From Anaeromonas frigoriresistens (GTDB lineage: Bacteria; Bacillota; Clostridia; Tissierellales; SIT17): DNA of 64,000 nucleotides. Positions 36,003-45,772 of this stretch are shown in pieces (within the stretch, counting starts at the first letter, position 1; the number at the start of each line of letters is the position of its first letter). The translations under genes and the position numbers were made by a program. The stretch covers positions 434,001 through 498,000 of the forward strand of contig NZ_WSFT01000053.1 of assembly GCF_016820655.1 (NCBI RefSeq), written 5' to 3'. Below the pieces are notes generated by a model. That model had not been told where the DNA came from. It made no database searches and was given only the letters and a program-made list of their open reading frames with translations.

Positions 36003-37251
36003 CAATCCTCCTAATATTAGCTCCTATGGAAGTAAGATTTTCTTCTAATTTTTCATATCCTCTATCAATATGATATATATTATCGACAATTGTAGTACCT
36101 TTAGCCGCCAATCCAGCTAATAATAAACATGCTCCACCCCTTAGGTCCTTAGCTGTTACTTTTGCTCCTGTTAATTGACTAACGCCTTTAATGACAGCTA
36201 CATTACCAACAGTTTTTATATTTGCTCCCATTCTAACTAATTCTGGAACATGCTTAAATCTATTCTCGAATATCGTCTCTGATATGATACTAGTACCATT
36301 GGCTATAGTTAATAAAGACATAACCTGAGCTTGCATATCTGTGGGAAAGCCAGGATAAGGGATAGTTTGTAAAGACTCAATAGGACTTATTATTTTTGGT
36401 CCTATAATCTTTAGAGTAGTACAGTTATTATAAATGAGACATCCAGCTTCCCTAAGTTTTGCTATAATTGATTGGATATGATCTACTTCAATATTTTTTA
36501 ACACAACTTCTCCACCGGTTATACCTGATGCCACCATATATGTTCCAGCAACAATTCTATCAGGAATTATGGTATGTTCTACACTATTTAAGTGATCAAC
36601 TCCATCTATTCTTATTATACTTGTTCCTGCACCATATATCTTCCCACCCATAGCATTTAAATAATTCTGCAAATCAATTATTTCAGGTTCCTTAGCAGCA
36701 TTTCTAATTATTGTAGTACCCTTTGCTTTAATGGCTGCTAACATAATATTTTCTGTAGCTCCAACACTAGGATAATCTAGTTGAATATCGGCACCTTTTA
36801 AGTTATTTCCTTTACAATAGATGAACCCATGAGACTCCTCTATCTCTGCACCTAATTCTTTTAAAGCTTTTAGATGGAAATCGATAGGTCTAGGTCCTAT
36901 TTCACACCCACCAGGATAACTTACTTCAACCTCTTGACATCTAGCTAGCATTGCACCCATTAGTATAATTGAAGATCTCATTTCTCTTACAAGTTCCTCA
37001 GGTATTCTTACTGTATTTAATGTTCTAGAATCTACAGTTACTATATTATCTACTCTATCCACTTTACATCCTACAGCTCTTAATATTTTTATCATTACCT
37101 TTAAATCACTAATATCAGGCACATTGAACACAGTATTTATATCGTTATTTAATACTGTAGCAGCTAAAATAGGTAACACAGAATTTTTTGCACCACTTAC
37201 TGCTATTTCTCCTGCCAGTTTTTTTCCGCCTTCTATTATATATTTAGACAT
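35998..37251 (-). CDS. murA: UDP-N-acetylglucosamine 1-carboxyvinyltransferase MurA
   Basis: 417 aa, standard length. It adds enolpyruvate from PEP to UDP-GlcNAc, the first committed step to peptidoglycan. The catalytic cysteine is present in the loop PGGCEIGPRPIDFH, so fosfomycin sensitivity is expected. The frame extends upstream to 37329, but ATG at 37251 gives MSKYIIEGGKKL as in homologues, with GGAGG 7 bases upstream. That ribosome site can pair with a complementary sequence after murG. Murein clusters often carry murB here instead. Confidence 0.95.
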   Translation of the reverse strand: MSKYIIEGGKKLAGEIAVSGAKNSVLPILAATVLNNDINTVFNVPDISDLKVMIKILRAVGCKVDRVDNIVTVDSRTLNTVRIPEELVREMRSSIILMGAMLARCQEVEVSYPGGCEIGPRPIDFHLKALKELGAEIEESHGFIYCKGNNLKGADIQLDYPSVGATENIMLAAIKAKGTTIIRNAAKEPEIIDLQNYLNAMGGKIYGAGTSIIRIDGVDHLNSVEHTIIPDRIVAGTYMVASGITGGEVVLKNIEVDHIQSIIAKLREAGCLIYNNCTTLKIIGPKIISPIESLQTIPYPGFPTDMQAQVMSLLTIANGTSIISETIFENRFKHVPELVRMGANIKTVGNVAVIKGVSQLTGAKVTAKDLRGGACLLLAGLAAKGTTIVDNIYHIDRGYEKLEENLTSIGANIRRIE

Positions 37252-37255
37252 CATT

Positions 37256-37324
37256 ACACCTCCATAATATGCAATAGTTCTATGTAAACTATATATATAT
37301 TTTATGCATATCTTAAGGAGGTGT
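37256..37324 (-). promoter_or_regulatory. Predicted RNA hairpin masking the murA ribosome-binding site
   Basis: In the mRNA ACACCTCC (37317-37324) is fully complementary to GGAGGTGT (37256-37263), which contains the murA Shine-Dalgarno. Inside, ATATGCA pairs with TGCATAT, and ATAGTT with AACTAT. The left arm starts 8 bases after the murG stop, so a ribosome ending murG would open it. Confidence 0.55.
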
Positions 37325-37332
37325 GACATTGA

Positions 37333-38436
37333 CTATATAAGTTCCAAAATTATATTATATATTCTGTCAGTGGAATCCCTATTTCCTAACTTTTTACTAT
37401 TAATAGCCATTTTATCTAATTTATCTTCATCTTGCAATAATGTAGTCAATTCATAATTTAATTTATCTCCAGTAACTTCACTATCTAAAATCATTATTCC
37501 TGCCTCAGCTTTTTCAATAGCTCTAGCATTAAACTCTTGATGATTACCAGTAGTATAACCTTTTGGGATTATTATACTTGGTATACCGGTTGCTGTAACT
37601 TCAGCTAAAGTTATAGCTCCTGCACTAGTTATCACTAAATCAGCTATACTTAATCCTTTTGGCATGTCATAAAAATATGGAAGAACCTTTATATTTTCTG
37701 GTAATGTTTTGATGCCTTTACTTCTTAACTGTTTCATAAAAGTTTCATAATGTCTTTTTCCCGTAATATGAAGTAGTTGAATGTCATGATTATTAATATT
37801 TTTCTCTATAATTCCTACTACTGAATCATTTAAACTTTTCTGTCCTCCACTACCTCCTAGTGAAATTACGAACTTCCTATGTTTATCTATATTTAATTCT
37901 TTATATGCTTCATCTTTATTAACATTAAAAAAATCTATTTTTACTGGGTTTCCTGTGATTGTTACTTTTTCACTATTTTTGAAGTACTTTTTACTTTCTT
38001 CAAAACTTGCCGCAATTCTATCAACAAATTTAGAAAGAATTCTATTTGTAGCTCCCGGAAGCGCATTTTGCTCATGTATTAGGGTAGGTATGTTCTTTAA
38101 AGATGCCATAAACACCACTGGACCACATACATATCCACCTGTACCTACAACTACATCAGGAGAGAATTCTTTTATTACTTTTCGAGCATCATTTAAGCCT
38201 AAGAATAGTTCTTTTACCGACTTGGCAGTATCTATAGATAGCTTTCTCTCAAACCCTTTAACTCTTATTCCCTTAAAATTAAAACCTTCTCTCGGTACTA
38301 ATTCTGACTCCATACTATTATGTGTTCCTACATAGAGGATCTCCGCTTCAGAGTTTTTTTCTCTTATCTTTTTAGCAATGGCTAAGGCAGGAGATATATG
38401 TCCTCCTGTTCCTCCTCCTGTAATTAAAAATTTCAT
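37333..38436 (-). CDS. murG: UDP-GlcNAc:lipid I transferase MurG
   Basis: 367 aa GT-B glycosyltransferase making lipid II at the inner membrane face. The N-terminal GGGTGGHISPALAIA and the C-terminal donor site SAGAITLAEVTATGIPSIIIP, TTGNHQEFNA are the classic motifs. It lies 6 bases after the FtsW/SpoVE gene. Its stop codon is 81 bases before the murA start and may be coupled to it. Confidence 0.96.
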   Translation of the reverse strand: MKFLITGGGTGGHISPALAIAKKIREKNSEAEILYVGTHNSMESELVPREGFNFKGIRVKGFERKLSIDTAKSVKELFLGLNDARKVIKEFSPDVVVGTGGYVCGPVVFMASLKNIPTLIHEQNALPGATNRILSKFVDRIAASFEESKKYFKNSEKVTITGNPVKIDFFNVNKDEAYKELNIDKHRKFVISLGGSGGQKSLNDSVVGIIEKNINNHDIQLLHITGKRHYETFMKQLRSKGIKTLPENIKVLPYFYDMPKGLSIADLVITSAGAITLAEVTATGIPSIIIPKGYTTGNHQEFNARAIEKAEAGIMILDSEVTGDKLNYELTTLLQDEDKLDKMAINSKKLGNRDSTDRIYNIILELI

Positions 38437-38442
38437 CTAGTT

Positions 38443-39543
38443 TCAACTCCTATCTAACTTTGTATGTCTAGAAATATTCAATAATATTCCAATTCCTGCC
38501 ATAAATACCAATAGAGATGTTCCCCCAGCGCTAACAAAGGGTAGTGGTATTCCTGTTGGTGGTAATGAACTAGTAACAACTCCGATATGTACTAAAGTTT
38601 GTATGGATATTAATGCAGTTATTCCTGAGGCTAAATAGCATCCAAATAAATCCTTTGCTGATAGTGCTATCTTTATTCCCCTCCAAATAATAATTAAAAA
38701 AAGTAATATTATTATTACGCTACCTATAAACCCTAACTCTTCTCCAATTATAGAAAAAATAAAGTCATTATAAGGTTCTGATAAATAAAAAAACTTTTGT
38801 TTGCTTTGACCTAATCCAGCTCCAAACAATCCTCCAGAACCTAATGCATACAATGATTGAATTACTTGCCATCCGTCTCCTGTAGGGTCTTCAAATGGAT
38901 GTAAAAACACTGTCATTCTTCTAATTCTATAACTTTCACCTATAATTGCAAAACCTAAAGCAGTTACTCCAATCATTCCCAATCCTATTAAATGACTCAT
39001 TTTAGCTCCTGCAATAAATAACATTGCTATTAATGTAACTGCCAAAGTGGCACTAGTACTTAAATCTGGTTGTATTATTATTAGTCCAGCAGAAAAAGAA
39101 ATTAACATTAGAGCAGGCAAAAGACCTTTTTTAAATTTTCTAATATCATCTTTTTTCTTGGCTAAAAAAGTGGCCATTAAAATTATTGAACCTAACTTTA
39201 TAGCATCTGAAGGCATTAAAGTATATCCAAAAACTTTAATCCATCTTGTAGCACCACCAGCTTCAAACCCTAAAGGTGTAAATAAAAGAGCATTTAGAAC
39301 TATACACCCTAGAAATATTATTTTCGATAATCTACTTAATATCCAATACTTAAAATTCATAAAAAAAATCATAACAAAAAAACCTAAAACAGCAAAAACC
39401 AACTGCTTTATTAGATAATGATAAGGATTACCTAATTTATAATCGGCATCGGGGTAACTAGAACTAAATACCATTACAATCCCTATAAACACTAAAATGA
39501 TTGTAGTAATCATTAATGTAAAATCACTAGCCTTTTTGGGCAT
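38443..39543 (-). CDS. ftsW: SEDS-family peptidoglycan polymerase FtsW/SpoVE
   Basis: 366 aa with ten predicted membrane helices. YPDADYKLGNPYHYLIKQL after helix 1, the large loop with FLHPFEDPTGDGWQVIQSL, and GIPLPFVSAGGTSLLVFM near the C-terminus are SEDS signatures. In this cluster position Bacillus has spoVE, so it could serve vegetative division, the spore cortex, or both. It overlaps murD by 17 bp. Confidence 0.93.
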   Translation of the reverse strand: MPKKASDFTLMITTIILVFIGIVMVFSSSYPDADYKLGNPYHYLIKQLVFAVLGFFVMIFFMNFKYWILSRLSKIIFLGCIVLNALLFTPLGFEAGGATRWIKVFGYTLMPSDAIKLGSIILMATFLAKKKDDIRKFKKGLLPALMLISFSAGLIIIQPDLSTSATLAVTLIAMLFIAGAKMSHLIGLGMIGVTALGFAIIGESYRIRRMTVFLHPFEDPTGDGWQVIQSLYALGSGGLFGAGLGQSKQKFFYLSEPYNDFIFSIIGEELGFIGSVIIILLFLIIIWRGIKIALSAKDLFGCYLASGITALISIQTLVHIGVVTSSLPPTGIPLPFVSAGGTSLLVFMAGIGILLNISRHTKLDRS

Positions 39544-40903
39544 TGTGAATCCTCCTTATATCATGTATAAGATTTTTAAACTCATTTCCTCTTATTTCAT
39601 AATTACTATACATATCCCAACTAGCAGATGCAGGAGATAATAATACATTACTCCCCGGGGTAGCTATAGCATAAGCCTTATTTACTGCTTCTTTCATGTT
39701 ATTAACCAAGTAAATATTCTCTATCCCCTTTACTTTTGCAATTTTTTTAATCTTATCTTTTGTTTCTCCTAATAATATTAATGATGAAACTTTATTATTG
39801 AAAGAATCAACAAACTCATCATACTCTGAGTTTTTATCATATCCTCCAGCTATGAGTATTATAGGTGAATCAAGTGCCTTCACAGCCTGAATAGATGCAT
39901 CTGGATTAGTTCCTTTAGAATCATTATAATATTTAACTCCATTAATCTTTTCCACATATTCTAACCTATGCTCTACTCCTTCATAAGAAGAAATTGAGTT
40001 TCTCAAATTATTGATATCTATATCCATAGCTAAGGATATACCTATTGTAGTCATTATGTTTTGTATATTATGCTTACCAGGTATCTTGATATCATCAATG
40101 TTTATTATATTAATATTCTTAATACCGTCACTATATACAATATTATTACAATCTATAAAAATACCTTTTTCTAACTTTTTATTTTGACTAAACCAAATAA
40201 TTTTAGAATGAATTTTATCTTTCAGTTTTTTCACATCTTCATCATCATAATTCAATATTGTAAAATCATTTTCATCTTGATTTTGAAAGATTTTTGCCTT
40301 CGACATTATATAATTCTCATAATTACCATGCCAATCAATATGATCAGGTTTAAGATTTATTATAGCACTAACGTCAGGTTTAAATTCAACAGTATTTTCT
40401 AATTGGAAACTGCTAGTTTCAATAATAAAATAATCTTCTTCATTTGAATTAACTAGTTCCCATAGAATTCCTACTCCAATATTTCCTGTTACATGAGTTG
40501 GTTTATTATCTTCTTTAAACACTTTTCCAACTAATGTGGTAGTAGTTGTCTTCCCATTAGTACCTGTAATTGCAATGAATTTATTATTGAATAGTCTATA
40601 TCCTAGTTCAATATCAGTAATTACTTCAATATTATTTTTAATTGCATTCTTAATAATTGGAACTGAACTCCTTATACCTGGACTCTTAATAATTAAATCT
40701 ATATTGTCTAAATTTATTTCATTGCAGCCTAAATAATATTTAATGTCTATATATTCTAATTCTTTTATATACTTTTCTAATTCTTTTTCATTTTTAGAAT
40801 CATTTATTATAATATTAGCTCCCAATTTATTCAATGCTTTAGCAGTAGCTACTCCACTTATACCTAAACCTAATATTAAAATATTTTCATTCTTTATATT
40901 CAT
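39527..40903 (-). CDS. murD: UDP-MurNAc-L-alanine:D-glutamate ligase MurD
   Basis: 458 aa Mur ligase. The P-loop ITGTNGKTTTTTLVGK lies near residue 112, the domain-2 histidine is in IINLKPDHIDWHGNYENY, and the C-terminal domain has YNDSKGTNPDASIQAVKAL. It lies 13 bases before the next frame in the chain mraY-murD-ftsW-murG. Confidence 0.95.
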   Translation of the reverse strand: MNIKNENILILGLGISGVATAKALNKLGANIIINDSKNEKELEKYIKELEYIDIKYYLGCNEINLDNIDLIIKSPGIRSSVPIIKNAIKNNIEVITDIELGYRLFNNKFIAITGTNGKTTTTTLVGKVFKEDNKPTHVTGNIGVGILWELVNSNEEDYFIIETSSFQLENTVEFKPDVSAIINLKPDHIDWHGNYENYIMSKAKIFQNQDENDFTILNYDDEDVKKLKDKIHSKIIWFSQNKKLEKGIFIDCNNIVYSDGIKNINIINIDDIKIPGKHNIQNIMTTIGISLAMDIDINNLRNSISSYEGVEHRLEYVEKINGVKYYNDSKGTNPDASIQAVKALDSPIILIAGGYDKNSEYDEFVDSFNNKVSSLILLGETKDKIKKIAKVKGIENIYLVNNMKEAVNKAYAIATPGSNVLLSPASASWDMYSNYEIRGNEFKNLIHDIRRIHNAQKG

Positions 40904-40916
40904 AGTATCACCTACT

Positions 40917-41891
40917 CTATATATAATATCTTAGTGCTAATAAACCCACTAAACATAATCCTACAGTCGCCAACCAAAACACCGTAACAACTTTAGTTTC
41001 TTTCCAACCAGATAATTCATAGTGATGATGAAGAGGACTCATTTTAAATATTCTCTTGCCTGTTAATTTAAAACTTAGTACTTGAAGAATAACTGATAAG
41101 GTCTCTGCAAAATATATACCTCCAACAATTGGTAGTATAAGAGGTATCTTCATAATAATTGATATAGCAGCTATAGCTCCACCTAATGCTAATGACCCTG
41201 TGTCACCCATAAAAACTTTTGCTGGGTGGGAGTTATATTTTAAAAATCCAAGACATCCTCCAGCTAAAGCAGCACTAAATACTGTAACTGTACTGTAACC
41301 CATTTTTAATGCAACTAAACTAAAGAATGATAATACTATTAAGGTTACTCCCGTTGCTAAACCATCTAATCCATCAGTTAAATTAACACTATTAACTGTT
41401 CCAACTACTACAAATACTATAAAAGGAAGATAAATAATCCCTAAATCCAAATAAAAGTTATTTAAAAAGGGTACTATTACCTCAGTTCCTTCTGATGCTG
41501 TTCTAGTTTGATATATAACTAAAATCACTGCTATAAAAATTTGACCTAATAATTTTTGATATGCCCTTAATCCTAAATTTCTTTTAAGTACAACTTTTAT
41601 AAAATCATCTATAAATCCAATAGCTCCAAATCCTAAAGTAGCAAAAATTAAAATAATTAAATCTTGATTCACTATTCCAGAAGTTAAAGAAGTAATAATT
41701 GCTGCTATTAAAAACATCAAACCTCCCATTGTTGGAGTTCCGCTCTTTTTTATATGACTTTTTGGTCCTTCAGCTCTTATGCTTTGTCCTACCTTCAACC
41801 TTCTTAATAATGGAATAGTAATAGGTCCTAATATTAATGTTATTATAAATGAAATCGCAATAATTCTAATTATATCTAAATAGTCTATCAT
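40917..41891 (-). CDS. mraY: Phospho-MurNAc-pentapeptide transferase MraY
   Basis: 324 aa with ten membrane helices. It attaches the UDP-MurNAc-peptide to undecaprenyl phosphate (lipid I). FIDDFIKVVLKRNLGL, NLTDGLDGLATGV and FMGDTGSLALGG carry the active-site aspartates and MSPLHHHYELSGW is the loop E signature. ATG at 41891 has GAGGAG 8 bases upstream; an in-frame TTG at 41909 is less likely. It lies 41 bases after murE. Confidence 0.96.
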   Translation of the reverse strand: MIDYLDIIRIIAISFIITLILGPITIPLLRRLKVGQSIRAEGPKSHIKKSGTPTMGGLMFLIAAIITSLTSGIVNQDLIILIFATLGFGAIGFIDDFIKVVLKRNLGLRAYQKLLGQIFIAVILVIYQTRTASEGTEVIVPFLNNFYLDLGIIYLPFIVFVVVGTVNSVNLTDGLDGLATGVTLIVLSFFSLVALKMGYSTVTVFSAALAGGCLGFLKYNSHPAKVFMGDTGSLALGGAIAAISIIMKIPLILPIVGGIYFAETLSVILQVLSFKLTGKRIFKMSPLHHHYELSGWKETKVVTVFWLATVGLCLVGLLALRYYI

Positions 41892-41931
41892 TCTTGTTTC
41901 TCCTCTCAAGTTATCTCAGTTTTTTATGTCT

Positions 41932-43392
41932 CTAATTTTTATCTAGTTTATTAAGTATCTGTGTAACAATTTTAAATTCATTAAATTCATAGGTTTCACC
42001 ATTAATTATTTGATAGGTTTCATGTCCTTTTCCAAGAAGTAATATAATATCCTTGGGTTTAGCATTTTTTATAGCATATTCAATCGCCTTTCTTCTATCT
42101 GGGATTATTTCATATATACAGGATTTTTCATCTAGCCCTATAAGGATTTCTTCTATAATATCTTCAGTTTTTTCCGATCTAGAATTATCACTAGTTAATA
42201 CACAAAGATCTGAATAATATGAAGCAATTTCTCCCATCTTCGGTCTTTTAGTCTTATCCCTATCTCCTCCACAACCAAATACAGTAACAATTCTTCCTTG
42301 TGCAAATTCCTTTACAGTCTTTAGTACATTATCAAATCCGTCAGGAGAATGTGCGAAATCTATTATAACATCAAATTCTCTATTTATAGGTAATACTTCA
42401 AATCTGCCCTTTACCCCTTTTATTTTTTCTAACCCTTTTTTAATAGTTTCTAAACTAACCCCCATTGCTACAGCACAGCTAGTAGCAGCTAATGCATTGT
42501 AAATGTTAAAAAGTCCAGGGGTTGTCATGTTAATATCTATGGTGCCTTTAGGGGTTTGTATGTCAAATTTAATTCCTTTTACTGAAAGCTCTAGATTTTC
42601 AGCCCTTATATCTCCAGATTGAAGACCATAAGTTATTAGTTTAGTATCTACATTCTCAAGTTCTTTAATCATTTGCTTGCCATATATATCATCCGAGTTA
42701 ATTATATTAAAATCTTTAGTCATGTAAAATAATTTAAGCTTTGCTCTCATATAATTTTCAATAGTCTCATGAAAATCAAGATGTTCTGCAGATAAGTTGG
42801 TAAATACTCCAATATTAAAATTTATTAAATCTACTCTATTTAATTCAATAGAATGAGAAGAAACTTCCATTATGCAATTACTAATTTTCTCTTTAATCAT
42901 ATTATTAAAAAACTTCTGGAGGTGTAGGGATTCTGGAGTAGTATTATTAGTTTTAATTGTTTTATTTTCTATATTACTTCCTAGAGTACCTATAATACCA
43001 ACTCTATCTTTTTCTTCTAGAATAGATTTAATAAAATATGTTGTAGAAGTTTTGCCATTTGTTCCTGTAATACCAATAACGTTTAGATTTCTGGAAGGAT
43101 TATTATAAAAGGAATCAGATATATGTGCCAACGCCTTCCTTGAATTTTTAACTTTTATGATAGGTATATCTCTATCTAATTCAATACTATTCTCTACAAC
43201 TAAAGCTTTGGCTCCATTAGCTACTGCCTCTTCTATAAAATCATGTCCATCTACTTTAAAACCTGATATAGCTACAAATAAAGTATTTTCCTTTACTTGC
43301 CTAGAATCAAAAACTATTCTATCTATTTCTACATCTGTATCTCCCTTTATTTTTGTATAGTCCATATTTCTAATAATTTCAAATAGGTTCAT
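41932..43392 (-). CDS. murE: UDP-MurNAc-tripeptide synthetase MurE (diamino acid specificity uncertain)
   Basis: 486 aa Mur ligase adding the third, diamino acid of the stem peptide. Residues about 1-95 are the UDP-binding domain, GITGTNGKTSTTYFIK near 105 is the P-loop, and NLSAEHLDFHETIENY follows. The specificity motif near residue 405 reads SDNSRSE rather than DNPR of meso-DAP enzymes; the arginine is kept, so DAP is still likely but lysine or ornithine cannot be excluded. The upstream 115 bp contain two TATAAT boxes (43409-43414, 43451-43456), suggesting a separate promoter. No murF follows. Confidence 0.92.
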   Translation of the reverse strand: MNLFEIIRNMDYTKIKGDTDVEIDRIVFDSRQVKENTLFVAISGFKVDGHDFIEEAVANGAKALVVENSIELDRDIPIIKVKNSRKALAHISDSFYNNPSRNLNVIGITGTNGKTSTTYFIKSILEEKDRVGIIGTLGSNIENKTIKTNNTTPESLHLQKFFNNMIKEKISNCIMEVSSHSIELNRVDLINFNIGVFTNLSAEHLDFHETIENYMRAKLKLFYMTKDFNIINSDDIYGKQMIKELENVDTKLITYGLQSGDIRAENLELSVKGIKFDIQTPKGTIDINMTTPGLFNIYNALAATSCAVAMGVSLETIKKGLEKIKGVKGRFEVLPINREFDVIIDFAHSPDGFDNVLKTVKEFAQGRIVTVFGCGGDRDKTKRPKMGEIASYYSDLCVLTSDNSRSEKTEDIIEEILIGLDEKSCIYEIIPDRRKAIEYAIKNAKPKDIILLLGKGHETYQIINGETYEFNEFKIVTQILNKLDKN

Positions 43393-43507
43393 GATTACAC
43401 CTCTCTAAATTATACTAAATAAATAATATCAAAAAAAATGATTATATTCTATTATAACATTATTAAATTATATTTATAATAATGAAAATTTCCATATATT
43501 TTAAAAA

Positions 43508-43540
43508 AGGCAACTATCAAACATCCGTCTGAAGTTGCCT
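43508..43540 (-). terminator. Terminator after the class B PBP gene
   Basis: AGGCAACT / AGTTGCCT, 8-bp stem with a 17-base loop, followed on minus by six T. It separates mraZ-rsmH-ftsL-pbp from the murE unit. Confidence 0.8.
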
Positions 43541-43546
43541 AAGCTT

Positions 43547-45754
43547 TTAATCTAAATTAATTTCTTCTAAACTTATTCTAACCTCTGTATTATAATCCAC
43601 AATTGTACCAGCTTTAGGTGATTGCGAAACTACATTACCTTTTCCATCAAATTTAAAGTTTATATCAATACTGTTTAGTATCTCTATTGCTTCATTTTGA
43701 TCTTTACCTATTAAATTAGGTACTATACTGCTACTTTTTTCAATAGGTGTTGACTCTATATATAATTCAATAATTTGACCTTTTTTAACTTTTGTACCTG
43801 CTTTAGGTAATTGATCCTTAACAATATCTTCTGATTTAGGTGTTACTATATCTGTTACATGTTTTAATCCTATTTCATTTAATTTTTTAGAGGCTTCAGA
43901 TATACTTAAACCTTCCATATCGGGTATTTCTATTAAGCTAACTTCAAATTCTTTCTTTTCTTCCTCAGTTAATACAGGTTGATAGTCTAAGTAGTCTAAA
44001 GTTTCTTGAAGTATCTGACCAGCCACTGGCGCCGCTATCTGACCCCCATAATAAACCCCAGCACTAGGTTCATCTATAACTACCAACGCTACAACCTTTG
44101 GGTTATCTACGGGCGCAATCCCTGCAAAAGATGCAATATACTTACCTGGTGCATATCTTCCATCTACTACTTTTTGAGCTGTACCAGTCTTCCCTCCAAT
44201 TTTATACCCTGGTTTATAGGCTTTACCACCAGTACCTTCAGATACTACGGACTCTAATATTTGGAGTAAATTTTGTGAAGTTTCCTCTGATATAACCTTT
44301 CGAACTACTTTATCTTGAAATTGATGTATTACATTTCCTTCATTATCAGTAATTTTTCTAGCAATCTTAGGTTCCATTAGATTTCCTCCATTTGCTACTG
44401 CAGATATGGCTGTTACCATTTGTATTGGAGTAACAGATATACCTTGCCCAAACGATATCGTTGCTAAATTAACTTCTTTCATGCTTTCAAGACTTCTTAC
44501 AATTCCAGATGTTTCTCCAGTCAAGGAAATTCCTGTTTTACTGCCAAATCCAAACTTCTTAACATATTCATGCATTTTTTCTTTACCTAATTTTAAACCT
44601 ACACTTACAAATACTTCATTGCATGAATTTAATACTCCTTCTACAAAACTTTGACTTCCATGAGGATTATAATATCTCCAACATTTTATCCGTGCTCCCT
44701 TTATCTGTCTTGCAAATCCATCACAATAAAACTCAGTATTATTTGTTACGACTTTTTCTTCCAATCCAGCAGCAGAAGTTATTATTTTAAAGGTAGAGCC
44801 AGGTTCATAGTTATCATTTATAGGGAAATTTCTCCAGCTTTCGTAGAGCAAATTAGATTTTGTATCCCATGGAATTTTATCATATTTTTCTTTTTCAAAA
44901 TCTTGTAATGGCTTCCAGGGTTCCTCAGGATCAAAAATTAATGTATTTCTATCATTCGGATCATAATCTGGTTTTGTTGCCATGGCTAATAATTCCCCAT
45001 TGCTAGGATCCATCAAAATAACAGATACTTTTTTTGCTTTATTTTTTACCAAAGCTTCTAATGCTGCTTTTTCAGCTAAATGTTGTATAGTCTCATCAAT
45101 AGTCAATACTAGATTCATGCCTTTTTGTGGTTCAAAAAAACCTTGATTGTCATAGGGTAACTCTCTTTGTTTTCCATCAACTGTCTTTATCCATCGTCCA
45201 TTTATACCAGTTAGATACTTATCATATATTTTTTCTACTCCGTATAATCCAAAACTATCAATATCCGTAAATCCTAAAATATGAGCAGCAAAATTCCCCA
45301 TAGGATAATATCTTTGATTATCATCAACAATTTCTATGCCTTTGATTTTTTTGGTTCTTAATGCATCAGCTACATCTTTACTTATCCACTTTTTAATAAT
45401 TACAAGGCTTTGCTTTTTGGTTATAGATTTATAAATATCATTTTTTTCCATATCTAATATATTTGCTAATGTGTTAGATATATTCTCAGGATTTTCAATA
45501 TCTGCTGGTCTACACCATACTGTATAACTACTTACACTAGTCGCAATAACATTATTATTCCTATCATATATAATACCTCTTTTAGCTGGAACTGGTATAT
45601 CTCTTGTCCATTGCTCTAATGCATCTTCTCTAAGTTTTTCACCTTTAATTATTTGTATTTGTGCTAATCTACCCATTAATAAAATTAATGAAATCAAACA
45701 AAAGAACAAAGTAAATACCAATCTTTTTTTAGTAGTTACACTTGGTGAAGACAC
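43547..45754 (-). CDS. Class B penicillin-binding protein with two PASTA domains (SpoVD/PBP2B-like)
   Basis: 735 aa. Membrane anchor at about 11-33, dimerisation domain, and transpeptidase with S320-TFK, SCN (377-379) and KTG (522-524) active-site motifs. Two PASTA domains follow at about 606-665 and 670-735 (IPDMEGLSISEASKKL; VPNLIGKDQNEAIEIL). It cross-links septal or cortex peptidoglycan with FtsW. Only one class B PBP lies here, while Bacillus has pbpB plus spoVD. Start GTG at 45754 with GGGGG nine bases before it. Confidence 0.92.
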   Translation of the reverse strand: MSSPSVTTKKRLVFTLFFCLISLILLMGRLAQIQIIKGEKLREDALEQWTRDIPVPAKRGIIYDRNNNVIATSVSSYTVWCRPADIENPENISNTLANILDMEKNDIYKSITKKQSLVIIKKWISKDVADALRTKKIKGIEIVDDNQRYYPMGNFAAHILGFTDIDSFGLYGVEKIYDKYLTGINGRWIKTVDGKQRELPYDNQGFFEPQKGMNLVLTIDETIQHLAEKAALEALVKNKAKKVSVILMDPSNGELLAMATKPDYDPNDRNTLIFDPEEPWKPLQDFEKEKYDKIPWDTKSNLLYESWRNFPINDNYEPGSTFKIITSAAGLEEKVVTNNTEFYCDGFARQIKGARIKCWRYYNPHGSQSFVEGVLNSCNEVFVSVGLKLGKEKMHEYVKKFGFGSKTGISLTGETSGIVRSLESMKEVNLATISFGQGISVTPIQMVTAISAVANGGNLMEPKIARKITDNEGNVIHQFQDKVVRKVISEETSQNLLQILESVVSEGTGGKAYKPGYKIGGKTGTAQKVVDGRYAPGKYIASFAGIAPVDNPKVVALVVIDEPSAGVYYGGQIAAPVAGQILQETLDYLDYQPVLTEEEKKEFEVSLIEIPDMEGLSISEASKKLNEIGLKHVTDIVTPKSEDIVKDQLPKAGTKVKKGQIIELYIESTPIEKSSSIVPNLIGKDQNEAIEILNSIDINFKFDGKGNVVSQSPKAGTIVDYNTEVRISLEEINLD

Positions 45755-45772
45755 TTAAGAAGACCCCCTTGA

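Noticed and set aside
37312-37330. Plus-strand AGGAGG followed by a TTG as a hidden gene start
   Set aside because: No open frame of use follows; the motif is better explained as the arm pairing with the murA ribosome site.
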